Positions 1-7,159 of a stretch of 24,451 bases of DNA are shown here, in pieces (position 1 is the stretch's first letter; each line of letters opens with the position of its first letter). This DNA is from an uncultured Treponema sp. (GTDB taxonomy: Bacteria > Spirochaetota > Spirochaetia > Treponematales > Treponemataceae), in NCBI GenBank assembly GCA_938039145.1, contig CALHVG010000001.1:1-24451 (forward strand), given 5' to 3'. The position numbers and the translations under genes are program-made. The notes beneath the pieces were generated by a model. The model saw only the letters and a program-made list of their open reading frames with translations, searched no databases and had not been told where the DNA came from.

Positions 1-16
1 GGGGGGGGGGGGGGGG
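1..16. repeat. Homopolymeric G tract (G16) at window edge
   Basis: The window opens with sixteen consecutive G. Since it sits exactly at the edge, it may be a contig end at a long homopolymer or a sequencing artefact (two-colour Illumina chemistry reads missing signal as G). A genuine poly-G is also credible because treponemes carry poly-G tracts for phase variation. What lies to its left cannot be seen. Confidence 0.6.
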
Positions 17-167
17 TAAGGTTATTGTAGTTTCGCATTTTATTCAACTCCTCTGCTGAAAAATCCTTTAAATCAATGGACCAATTATACAGCAGTGAGC
101 TTCAAAAGCAAGAAAATAATGTTAGAAAAATTGCAGGAAGTTTTGTGCAAAAAAATTGGTTTTTGTT

Positions 168-306
168 GCGTTAGGCTATGGAGCTGCGCCGAAGGCGGCC
201 GCTGGACGGAACGAGCGGAGGCGAGTGAAGGAAGCGGCTGGAGCGAAAGCGGAACGGCGTAACAGCCGACCTGCATAAGCGACAGCTTATGCAGGGAACG
301 CCCTAA
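168..306. repeat. GC-rich, hairpin-rich intergenic element
   Basis: This stretch is markedly richer in G and C than the AT-rich DNA around it and holds several inverted repeats: CGCC 187-190 with GGCG 194-197, CCGCT 199-203 with AGCGG 214-218, CGGCTG 235-240 with CAGCCG 263-268, and a perfect 10-bp arm pair CTGCATAAGC 271-280 with GCTTATGCAG 285-294 around a four-base loop. It is bracketed by TTAGG near 171 and CCTAA near 302, followed by an A run. A small open frame on the minus strand (85-276) has low-complexity composition and looks spurious. I read this as a dispersed repeat or structured RNA element rather than a gene; copy number cannot be judged here. Confidence 0.5.
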
Positions 307-538
307 AAAAAATCGGAATACGGGAATTTTCGAATTATTGATTCTTTTTGAGGGTTATGATAACATTTTGTTCCGGTAAAGTTTTTGAGATTTGGCGGTT
401 GCGCCGGTTTTATGCGATTTGCAAGATTGGATTTGCCTTGTTGTTTTTGGCTTTTCCGGTTTTCGTGTTTTTGATAAATGTTATTTTAGATTTTTATCGA
501 AAATCTTGATTAATGTGCTGAAGAGGAGGAAGGATTTT
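307..538. other. Intergenic stretch upstream of the diiron sensor gene
   Basis: No gene is supported here. An open frame from 392 runs into the diiron sensor gene, but its first 49 codons lack a good ribosome site and do not resemble the family. I found no convincing sigma-70 promoter; TATGAT near 353-358 has no suitable -35 partner. Confidence 0.5.
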
Positions 539-1309
539 ATGGAAAACGAAGAGGCTGTAATAGGAAAGATATTGTACGAAGACGATGAGCATAAGTTCAT
601 TTGGCTCGGCTCTGAAGGTAAGTACAGAAAAGGTGCGGTGCAGACAATGCAGTATCTTATCATCGACAGGGACAGAGGCGTGCTTTTGGATCCGGGCGGA
701 GTGCATCTGTTTTCCAGGGTTGTTACGGCTGTAAGTCAGTTCATATCGGTCGATAAAATTGACACCATCTTTTTTTCTCACCAAGACCCTGACGTTTCAT
801 CCGGAATTGCGCTTTGGCTTGGAATAACTACCGCGAAGGTCTATATTTCGTCATTGTGGATACGTTTCATGCCTCATTTTGGTATTGTGGATATCTCTAG
901 GATGACTCCTATTCCGGACAAGGGAATGAGCATTCCGTTGCCGTCCGGCGCAAAGATGAGGTGCATCCCGTCGCATTTTATGCATTCGCCGGGACAGTTC
1001 GGGCTTTATGACGAAAGGTCTCGCATTCTTTTTAGCGGAGACATTGGAGCTGCGGTTTTTGACGAACACAACGAGACTGATTTTGTCGAGGATTTCAACA
1101 AGCACGTTCCGCTTATCGAGGGATTCCACATGCGCTACATGGCGGCGAACAAAATCGTAAAGCGATGGGCTGAATCGATTCGTCGTCTGAATCCCGACAT
1201 GATTGCTCCGCAGCACGGCGCAATTTACAGAGGGGAACACGTAAATAATTTTTTGAATTGGCTTTCGAATCTGCAGTGTGGCATAGATTATATTGAAGAT
1301 TTATTTTAA
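539..1309 (+). CDS. ODP-type diiron oxygen-sensor protein (metallo-beta-lactamase fold)
   Basis: This 256-residue soluble protein has the metallo-beta-lactamase fold seen in flavodiiron proteins but no flavodoxin domain. Candidate metal ligands are H81-Q-D83-P-D85, H146 and/or H149, D168 (in FSGDIG) and H226 (in PQHG), in the spacing of the flavodiiron H-x-E-x-D...H...D...H set, with Asp at the usual Glu position. In Treponema denticola a stand-alone protein of this family (ODP) binds iron and oxygen and partners a cytosolic chemoreceptor. The next gene here, 15 bases on, is such a receptor, so an oxygen or iron sensing role in chemotaxis is likely. I chose ATG 539 because AGGAGGAAGG lies just upstream; the frame stays open back to 392 but that extension is unsupported. 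A hydrolase of the same fold is the main alternative. Confidence 0.8.
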   Translation: MENEEAVIGKILYEDDEHKFIWLGSEGKYRKGAVQTMQYLIIDRDRGVLLDPGGVHLFSRVVTAVSQFISVDKIDTIFFSHQDPDVSSGIALWLGITTAKVYISSLWIRFMPHFGIVDISRMTPIPDKGMSIPLPSGAKMRCIPSHFMHSPGQFGLYDERSRILFSGDIGAAVFDEHNETDFVEDFNKHVPLIEGFHMRYMAANKIVKRWAESIRRLNPDMIAPQHGAIYRGEHVNNFLNWLSNLQCGIDYIEDLF

Positions 1310-1324
1310 TGCCGGAGAAAATTG

Positions 1325-2185
1325 ATGAGCGAAAAAGAAGAGATTGTAAATAACTATTCCGACCTTGTGGATAAAATCGTTGTGCGATACAACAAAAGTT
1401 TCGTGCTGGATTATATTACGACGGATTCTTTTACAATCATAAACAATTCGATGAAACGGCTGCAGGAGCAATTCAATTCGATTCTTACGGTTTTTACCGA
1501 GATTCAACAGATGAGTCTTTCGACGGCTTCCAACACCGACAGCATAAATTCTCTCATAACAGAAATTCTTTCCAACAGAAGCAAACTTCAAACGGACATT
1601 CATAAGCGTGTTGACGAAATTGAAGATGCGTCAAAAAATGCTCAAAACGCTGCTTCCGCATTTGAGGTTCTTAAAGAAAGAACGCACGAAGTGGAAGGCA
1701 TGCTTTCTGAAATCAAGGATATTTCCACAAAAACCGGAATTCTTGCGATAAACGCTTCGATAGAGGCTGCGCGTGCCGGAAAAGTCGGAGCGGGATTCAG
1801 GATAATAGCTAACGAGGTGCGTTCTCTTGCGACGCAAACCGGAGAGTCCACAAAAAAAATTGAAGAAAAATTGACGGAATTGGGTTCTTCTGTGACTGAG
1901 ATAAACAGCAGCATGACGCTTTTTATCCGCTTGTTCTCGAAATTCCAAAAATCGTTCATTGGCGTTCTGAATATGTTTGACAACAATTCGGTAAATATGG
2001 ACAAGGCGGGAGCTTCCCTTAAAGCGATAACGTCTGCTATAAAGGAAGAGGACGTGTCTATCCAGGAAGGTGTCTTGTCGCTTGAAAAAATTCATAATTC
2101 GCTTCGTGATGCGAATGCGATTCTTGATGTTGTTCAGACTTCGCACTCGCATTTGGATACGCTCCTTCAAAAGACAAAAAAGTAA
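1325..2185 (+). CDS. Cytosolic methyl-accepting chemotaxis protein
   Basis: This 286-residue protein is predicted to be all-helical, without signal peptide or transmembrane segment. Residues about 120-185 carry the conserved chemoreceptor signalling tip, centred on NASIEAARAGKVGAGF (from residue 143) and followed by IANEVRSLATQT; this is the part that contacts CheA and CheW. The N-terminal 120 residues show no PAS, GAF or other recognised sensor domain, so the signal probably arrives from a partner. The obvious partner is the upstream diiron protein, matching the ODP-chemoreceptor pair of Treponema denticola. Start ATG 1325 has GGAGAAA at 1314-1320; TTG at 1322 is an unlikely alternative. The receptor has short helical arms, so its length class and array geometry may be atypical. 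Confidence 0.85.
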   Translation: MSEKEEIVNNYSDLVDKIVVRYNKSFVLDYITTDSFTIINNSMKRLQEQFNSILTVFTEIQQMSLSTASNTDSINSLITEILSNRSKLQTDIHKRVDEIEDASKNAQNAASAFEVLKERTHEVEGMLSEIKDISTKTGILAINASIEAARAGKVGAGFRIIANEVRSLATQTGESTKKIEEKLTELGSSVTEINSSMTLFIRLFSKFQKSFIGVLNMFDNNSVNMDKAGASLKAITSAIKEEDVSIQEGVLSLEKIHNSLRDANAILDVVQTSHSHLDTLLQKTKK

Positions 2186-2291
2186 CCGAACCAATATTTT
2201 TTTGATTAAAAAACGCCCCGGAATCGTAAAATCAATATTTTTCCCTCTGATTTTGTTTTATTTTTTTTGCAATTCTGATAGATTGTCTTTC

Positions 2292-4082
2292 ATGAATATT
2301 GCGGCTATCAAGCACCTTCCTTATGGAACTTTCTGTTATCCCTTGGACGAAGATTATCTTGAGATAAATATTGTGACCGGAAAGGATGTCGATAAGGTTT
2401 TTCTGACTTACGGCGACCCTTTTGTGAAAGATTTTTTTGGCGGCGCTCAATCTTGGAGCGGAAATGAAATCGAAATTGTAGAAAAAAAGGATTTGCAGAC
2501 TGAACTTCGCTGGTCAGTTCGGGTGATGCCGGATTTTAAAAGATGCCGCTATCATTTTAGGCTGGTTTCTGGAGCGGAAGAAATCTATTTGCTTGAGACG
2601 GGATTTTTTACTCCGTCCGAATTTTCCCGTATCACTAATTTTTCAGGATGTTTTTGTTTTCCGTGGCTTAATCCGTCCGATGTCATAAAAGTTCCTTCGT
2701 GGGCGGAAAACACGGTCTGGTATCAGATTTTTCCGACAAGGTTTGCCAGAGGAAAAATTGATTTTGAGCCGAAGGATATAATTCCGTGGGGCAAATTCGG
2801 AAAAGAAATAGCCCATGGATTTAAAGAGCCTCGTTACGGCGGAAATCTTCAGGGAATTTTGGATAGGCTTGACTATCTGGGCGAACTTGGAATCACGGGA
2901 ATATATCTTACGCCTGTGAATCTTTCTTCAAGCCAGCATAAATACAATACCGATGATTACAGAACAATAGATCCCGAACTTGGCGGCGAAAACGCCATGC
3001 AAAATCTTTGCCTCAAGGCCCATGAAAAGGGAATAAAGATAATGCTTGACGGCGTTTTCAATCATTCCGGTTTTTCTTTTGCGCCTTGGCTTGACGTTAT
3101 GAAGAACGGGAAAAACTCAAGGTATGCGGACTGGTTCATGGTCAATGACTATGATTTTGTTCCTCCTTCTTGGGGAGAAAAAAGCAATTCCATGCAGAAA
3201 AAATATTATACGTTCGCATTTGCCGATTTTATGCCCAAACTGAACACTAATAATCCCGAAGTTCAGGATTATTTTATCGATCTATGCAGGGACTGGGTAA
3301 AAAAATACGACATAGACGGTCTTCGGCTTGATGTGGCGAACGAGATTTCCCACACTTTTTCAAGGAAACTCAAGATTGCCATGGACGAAGAAAAAAAAGA
3401 CTTTTACCTTGTCGCCGAGATTTGGCATGATGCTTTTCCGTGGCTTTCTTCAAAAGAATTCGACGGCTCGATGAATTATCCGCTTCAGAACGCCATTGCA
3501 GATTTTTGTATAGACGAAAAAATCTCAGCAAAAGAATTTGAATATGCGATGAACCGCTGTTATTCCATGTACTACAGGCAGACGAACAGGGTGCTTTTTA
3601 ATCAGATGGATAGCCACGATACAATGAGAATCGTGAATCGCTGCGGTCAGAACAGAAATCGGGCTCGCCAGGCGTTGGCTCTGCTTTTCAGTATGCCGGG
3701 GTCTGTGTGCATTTATTACGGAACGGAACTTCTTCTTGAAGGCGGACCGGATCCCGATTGCAGACGGTGTATGCCTTGGAAAGAGATTGAGAAAGGACTT
3801 TTTGCGGACGACATAGAATTTATGAAGAACCTGATAAAATTAAGGAAGTGCAACAAAGCAATGGCTTCGGATGATATGGAATTTCTTTACGACGAAAAAG
3901 ATTTTCTTCCCGAAAACCGCCTTCTTCATATTGTAAAAAAATCCGTAGACGGGAATGTAGAGATTTTCATGAACTGCGGCAATTTCGATGTTGAACTTAG
4001 GATAAATGGAAATATTCTTGCTTTTTGCGAGTTCGCTGAAGGAATCCTTAAAAAAGACGGATTTCTGATTTTTGCTCCGTAG
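2292..4082 (+). CDS. Neopullulanase/cyclomaltodextrinase-type alpha-glucan hydrolase (GH13_20)
   Basis: This 596-residue protein has an N-terminal beta-sandwich of about 125 residues (CBM34-like position), then a GH13 (beta/alpha)8 barrel starting near WYQIFPTRFARGK, and a short C-terminal beta domain. GH13 conserved regions are present: DGVFNH 253-258, GLRLD with the nucleophile D347, AEIW with the acid/base E376, and SHD with D443. MPKLN at 314-318 is the region-V signature of subfamily GH13_20. The enzyme would cleave alpha-1,4 (and some alpha-1,6) bonds in maltodextrins, cyclodextrins or pullulan. No signal peptide is seen, so it likely acts in the cytoplasm on imported oligosaccharides. 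ATG 2292 was chosen because the domain begins there; the frame is open back to 2070 inside the chemoreceptor gene, which is a shadow. The ribosome site is weak. Confidence 0.88.
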   Translation: MNIAAIKHLPYGTFCYPLDEDYLEINIVTGKDVDKVFLTYGDPFVKDFFGGAQSWSGNEIEIVEKKDLQTELRWSVRVMPDFKRCRYHFRLVSGAEEIYLLETGFFTPSEFSRITNFSGCFCFPWLNPSDVIKVPSWAENTVWYQIFPTRFARGKIDFEPKDIIPWGKFGKEIAHGFKEPRYGGNLQGILDRLDYLGELGITGIYLTPVNLSSSQHKYNTDDYRTIDPELGGENAMQNLCLKAHEKGIKIMLDGVFNHSGFSFAPWLDVMKNGKNSRYADWFMVNDYDFVPPSWGEKSNSMQKKYYTFAFADFMPKLNTNNPEVQDYFIDLCRDWVKKYDIDGLRLDVANEISHTFSRKLKIAMDEEKKDFYLVAEIWHDAFPWLSSKEFDGSMNYPLQNAIADFCIDEKISAKEFEYAMNRCYSMYYRQTNRVLFNQMDSHDTMRIVNRCGQNRNRARQALALLFSMPGSVCIYYGTELLLEGGPDPDCRRCMPWKEIEKGLFADDIEFMKNLIKLRKCNKAMASDDMEFLYDEKDFLPENRLLHIVKKSVDGNVEIFMNCGNFDVELRINGNILAFCEFAEGILKKDGFLIFAP

Positions 4083-4145
4083 AACGGGAAAAATCCGTGC
4101 ATTTTGGATGCGTTTTTATTATGGAAAATATGGAAAAAACTCGGC

Positions 4146-4562
4146 TTAATATTCCATAAGTTTTGTAATCACAGGTTTTATGATTGTTTTTGCCTTCCGT
4201 GTAAGAATGAAGTCGATTATTGTCGCCAAAACGAACGGAATCAGTATGCAGAAAAATTTGGATTTTTCGTCGGGGGCGAACTTCAATGTTCGTAAAATTA
4301 CGGGCGAGGCGATGTATCCTGCGAACGCTGCCGCCACTGGAAAAAAAAGCGCGGCGATTTTTTCCATAAAGTCGATTTCTTTTGCAAGCGCAATGCGTAC
4401 AATCGAGCCGTCCCTGATTTTCAGTTTTTTGGGGTTCAGGACTTCGATTTTCGGAACTTTCCGTTGATTTTCGTCTTTTTTTTCTTTGTCGATTGGAGAG
4501 ACCGTTATGAGATTCCCCTGGATTTCTTTTACCTCATACAGATTTTTGTTTTTCAAGTCCAT
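4146..4562 (-). CDS. RseC/SoxR-reducing-system-like membrane protein
   Basis: This 138-residue protein has a hydrophilic N-terminal beta-rich part (about 1-62) followed by two transmembrane segments (about 66-86 and 104-123) and a basic tail. The layout matches RseC-family proteins, in which a small domain precedes two membrane helices; in other bacteria RseC sits with the Rnf electron-transport complex. The cysteine cluster found in many RseC N-termini is absent here, so a redox role is doubtful and the assignment rests on architecture. The gene overlaps the end of the TPR gene by 10 bases, which indicates translational coupling. It is the last gene of the minus-strand group and converges on the glucan hydrolase gene. 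Confidence 0.5.
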   Translation of the reverse strand: MDLKNKNLYEVKEIQGNLITVSPIDKEKKDENQRKVPKIEVLNPKKLKIRDGSIVRIALAKEIDFMEKIAALFFPVAAAFAGYIASPVILRTLKFAPDEKSKFFCILIPFVLATIIDFILTRKAKTIIKPVITKLMEY

Positions 4563-5101
4563 TTGTCTCCGCTCCTATGTTTTTTAAGTTCCGTCAGCCT
4601 TCTTTCGCAGTCGCTGTAGCCCGCCTTGTTTTTAAGTTCTTTGTACGTGTCCCTAAGATTGTACAGGGCTTCGTAATAGTACGGCTCTATTGTAACAGCG
4701 TTCTCGAACGCTTCCTGCGCCTCATGAAATTTTCCCTGATTGAAGTATACGGCTCCAAGCGTGTTCCAAAACTGCGGATTCATCGGATTTTCGTCAAGTC
4801 CGTCTGTGCAGACTTCAAGGGCAAGTTCAAACTTCTGGCTTTCAAGATAGGTTACGGCAAGGGCTTCGGTGATGTCGTCGTCTTTTTTTGATTCGGAAAA
4901 CGATTTTGCCTTTTCAAGAGCCATCGCCGCCTGCTTTAACATTCCCGCATCCCTGAACGTAATCCCAAGATTGAACCATACGATAGGATTTTCTCCGTCA
5001 AGGACTATTGCCCTTTTGAAGCATGCTATGGCTTCCGTGTGAAGCCCGCGCTGTGAAAGTTTTATTGCTTCGTCGTTCAGTTCGTCGGGGCTTTCGTTCA
5101 A
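4553..5101 (-). CDS. Tetratricopeptide-repeat protein
   Basis: This 182-residue protein consists almost entirely of about four to five TPR helical hairpins; typical signatures include AIACFKRAIVLDGENPIVWF, near residues 24-43, and the repeat reading NTLGAVYFNQGKFHEAQEAF. No signal peptide or catalytic motif is visible, so it is a protein-interaction scaffold of unknown partner. The start is TTG at 5101: it directly follows the TAA of the upstream prenyl synthase gene, an in-frame stop lies immediately upstream, no ATG occurs until well inside the repeats, and GGAG (complement of 5111-5114) is correctly spaced. It shares an operon with its two neighbours. Confidence 0.8.
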   Translation of the reverse strand: MNESPDELNDEAIKLSQRGLHTEAIACFKRAIVLDGENPIVWFNLGITFRDAGMLKQAAMALEKAKSFSESKKDDDITEALAVTYLESQKFELALEVCTDGLDENPMNPQFWNTLGAVYFNQGKFHEAQEAFENAVTIEPYYYEALYNLRDTYKELKNKAGYSDCERRLTELKKHRSGDKWT

Positions 5102-6178
5102 TTACACTGTCTCCGGAATCATTCCTGCGAACAATTTTTTTATCAGGACGGAACTTTCCGCATCGCCGCTTACGCCGCCAAAATGCGCAAGGGATTGCAT
5201 GCTTTCAAGAATGCATTTTGTGCCTCTGTCGCGGGATTTTCTTATCGCACCGCCGGTTTCAAGGAGTTCGATGCATTTTTCGACAGCCTCGCTTGAGATT
5301 CCTTCATAATTCGCCTTTTGGAAATAATATGCGATTTTTGCGGCATCTTTAGGTTTTTCTTTTATGTGCATAAGAACCGGAAGACTTTTTTTCCCTTCGA
5401 CTATATCATCTCCCCTGTTTTTGCCGGGATTTCCTGACGTGATGTTTTGAACGTCGTCAAGAATCTGGAAACCTTCGCCCAAAGTTTCTGCGATTACGCC
5501 CGCTTTTTCGGTTTCCTCCGAAGAAAATCCGCCTGCCAAAAGTCCAGCTTGAACCGCAAGCCTTGAAAGAGTCCCCGTCTTTAGATGAACCATCTGCGTG
5601 TATTCGGAAGGGCTTGGAAATATTTCCGCATTCGAATGCCAAAAAATATCCATCGCCTGCCCAAGATGAAGCCGGCGAATAAGCGTTGCGTAAAGTTCAT
5701 AAAGAGCCGCTTTAAAAGAATCGCTTGCGTCCACTTTTTGGATTGCCGCTGCGGCTTGAAAATAAAGCCAGCTTCCTGCGTTCAGGGCATTGTCAAGTCC
5801 GTATTTTATGTGAACAGCGCTTTCTCCTCGCCTGGTGTCGGAAGAATCTTCTATGTCGTCGTGGATAAGGCTTGCCGTATGAGCGAATTCAACAAGAGAG
5901 GTAAGCGTGAAAATCTCGTCCTCGGAAATAACAGGCTTTTTCCCTGCGTCAAGCGCAAGTTTGTAGCACAGGACCATCAGAAGAGGTCGCCAGCGTTTTC
6001 CTCCTAAATCCATAAGGAATCTGCATGGAACGGTAAGATTTTCTATATGAGAATCGTTCACGCATTTGGAAAGCGACGAAAAACTTTCCTCCTGCCATTC
6101 AGGATTTGTCCGTAACGGAAGTTGTTCCTGCAAAGCCGCTTCTATTTCCCTTAGATAGGGCTTAAAAATTTTATCCAT
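5102..6178 (-). CDS. Polyprenyl (geranylgeranyl/farnesyl-type) diphosphate synthase
   Basis: This 358-residue enzyme condenses isopentenyl diphosphate with allylic diphosphates to build isoprenoid chains, for example for the lipid carrier of cell-wall synthesis or quinones. Visible motifs are GGKRWRP at 59-65, the first aspartate-rich motif DDIEDSSD from D107 with RRGE after it, KTG at 200-202, and the second motif DDVQN at 241-245, whose last position is Asn rather than Asp. Residues before the first motif are small (A102, S103), which in this family permits longer products, but chain length cannot be set from sequence. ATG 6178 was chosen because the family N-terminus begins there; 45 extra codons upstream are open but run through the promoter. 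No ribosome site is visible. Confidence 0.87.
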   Translation of the reverse strand: MDKIFKPYLREIEAALQEQLPLRTNPEWQEESFSSLSKCVNDSHIENLTVPCRFLMDLGGKRWRPLLMVLCYKLALDAGKKPVISEDEIFTLTSLVEFAHTASLIHDDIEDSSDTRRGESAVHIKYGLDNALNAGSWLYFQAAAAIQKVDASDSFKAALYELYATLIRRLHLGQAMDIFWHSNAEIFPSPSEYTQMVHLKTGTLSRLAVQAGLLAGGFSSEETEKAGVIAETLGEGFQILDDVQNITSGNPGKNRGDDIVEGKKSLPVLMHIKEKPKDAAKIAYYFQKANYEGISSEAVEKCIELLETGGAIRKSRDRGTKCILESMQSLAHFGGVSGDAESSVLIKKLFAGMIPETV

Positions 6179-6186
6179 GATAATTA

Positions 6187-6215
6187 AATATAATGCCAAT
6201 AATCGAAAATCGCAA
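6187..6215 (-). promoter_or_regulatory. Sigma-70-type promoter, possibly leaderless, for the prenyl synthase operon
   Basis: On the minus strand TTGCGA (complement of 6210-6215) is followed after 17 bases by TATATT (complement of 6187-6192). The predicted transcription start, about 7-9 bases further, falls at or just before the ATG at 6178. With no Shine-Dalgarno sequence between, the first gene may be translated from a leaderless mRNA. Confidence 0.6.
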
Positions 6216-6222
6216 TTGTTTA

Positions 6223-6272
6223 CCTTAATCCCGATTTCAAAATGGATTTTACAAATCGGATTAGGATTTTTT
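6223..6272 (+). terminator. Inverted repeat with T run (terminator-like or operator)
   Basis: CCTTAATCCCGATTT (6223-6237) pairs with AAATCGGATTAGG (6253-6265) with one bulged position, and a T run (6267-6272) follows on the plus strand. It lies in the spacer between two divergent genes, upstream of the prenyl synthase promoter. As a plus-strand terminator it would only stop transcripts coming antisense through the prenyl synthase gene; it could instead be an operator for one of the divergent promoters. Confidence 0.35.
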
Positions 6273-6431
6273 GAAAACCGAACGAATATTTTTTTGAGAA
6301 AAGCAAAGCACAAGTGTGTACGGTGAATTAAAGTTCTAAATTATTTTGAATTCGTTTTTTAAGCATCAAAAAAAACGTAGTGTGAAAGATTTTTGATTTT
6401 TATAACGACTTTTTTGTTTTTGTGCGTCAGA

Positions 6432-6460
6432 TTGAAAGTATTTTTTTTTTCTGATAAAAT
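6432..6460 (+). promoter_or_regulatory. Sigma-70-type promoter of rplY with T10 spacer tract
   Basis: TTGAAA (6432-6437) and TAAAAT (6455-6460) are separated by 17 bases, and TGA before the -10 forms an extended -10 element. The spacer contains ten consecutive T (6441-6450). The predicted start is near 6467, giving a leader of about 38 bases that ends in the AAGGAG ribosome site at 6490-6495. Confidence 0.75.
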
Positions 6461-6504
6461 CGCCTCAATAAATCTCAATTAAAGGATATAAGGAGCTTTA
6501 AGAA

Positions 6505-7056
6505 ATGGCAAAGCAGACAATCAACGCTAAAGTGAGAACCTCAAAGGGTAAAGTGGCTGCCAAAAGACTTCGCAAAGTAGGTAGTATCCCTTCGGTCATG
6601 TACAACGAGAAGGGCGAATCCACGATGCTTGAAGTGAACGAGGTGGAATTCAACAAAATATGGAGAGCCATAACCAGTACGACCGCAATCGATTTGAATG
6701 TGGACGGAAAAGTTTTTACGGCTGTCATAAAGGATGTTGAATACAATATCCGAAACGACAAAGTTCTTCATGCGGACTTTTTTGTTCCTGCCAAGGACGA
6801 AAAATTGAAGTACAGACTGAAGGTTCATTTTTCCGGAAATGCAGCTGGTGTGCTGAAGGGCGGATTCCTTTTGAAGCACGCTCCGGACGTTACTTTTGTA
6901 ACTACAATCGACAATCTTCCTGAAAAAATAGTTCTTGACGTTTCCAACATGAACATCGGGGATTCTCTCAAAGTAAAGGATCTGAATCTTGGAAAAAACG
7001 TTACGATTCTTACAGACCCTGAAACCGAGCTTGTAAGCATTTCTCCTGCTCGCTAG
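6505..7056 (+). CDS. rplY: 50S ribosomal protein L25 (Ctc form)
   Basis: This 183-residue protein binds 5S rRNA in the large ribosomal subunit. The N-terminal L25 beta-barrel (about 1-90) includes the family stretches GKVAAKRLRKVGSIPSVMYN and KDVEYNIRNDKVLHADFF, and the C-terminal TL5/Ctc domain (about 95-183) includes GGFLLKHAPDVTF and the closing acidic strand, so this is the long two-domain form. AAGGAG lies 9 bases before ATG 6505. The gene has its own strong promoter and probably leads the operon through lepA. In many bacteria L25 is followed by peptidyl-tRNA hydrolase; here tRNA lysidine synthetase takes that place after a 103-base gap. Confidence 0.95.
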   Translation: MAKQTINAKVRTSKGKVAAKRLRKVGSIPSVMYNEKGESTMLEVNEVEFNKIWRAITSTTAIDLNVDGKVFTAVIKDVEYNIRNDKVLHADFFVPAKDEKLKYRLKVHFSGNAAGVLKGGFLLKHAPDVTFVTTIDNLPEKIVLDVSNMNIGDSLKVKDLNLGKNVTILTDPETELVSISPAR

Positions 7057-7159
7057 GTCTTGTTTTTTTAAGTTGTATTGGGGGCTGTCCGATTGTGTTT
7101 CATTTTGGGCGGTCCTCATTCATTTTAAAGCGATGAGATGGAACGTGGTTTTGTGATTT

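Larger units (their letters stand above)
6179..6504. other. Divergent intergenic region between prenyl synthase and rplY
   Basis: This 326-base spacer holds no gene. It contains the minus-strand promoter at 6187-6215, the inverted repeat at 6223-6272, and the rplY promoter at 6432-6460. Between 6273 and 6430 I see only AT-rich sequence without further clear structure. Confidence 0.6.

Noticed and set aside
85..276. Minus-strand open frame of 63 codons
   Set aside because: It lies on the GC-rich hairpin element, has low-complexity composition and no ribosome site; best explained by the repeat itself.
2070..2291. N-terminal extension of the glucan hydrolase into the chemoreceptor gene
   Set aside because: The extra residues are basic and unlike the family, overlap the real chemoreceptor in another frame, and ATG 2292 begins the expected N-terminal domain.
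4083..4145. Terminator between the glucan hydrolase and the RseC-like gene
   Set aside because: Only 4-bp stems can be drawn (ACGG/CCGT, ATCC/GGAT); too weak to call, although a TTTTT run is present.
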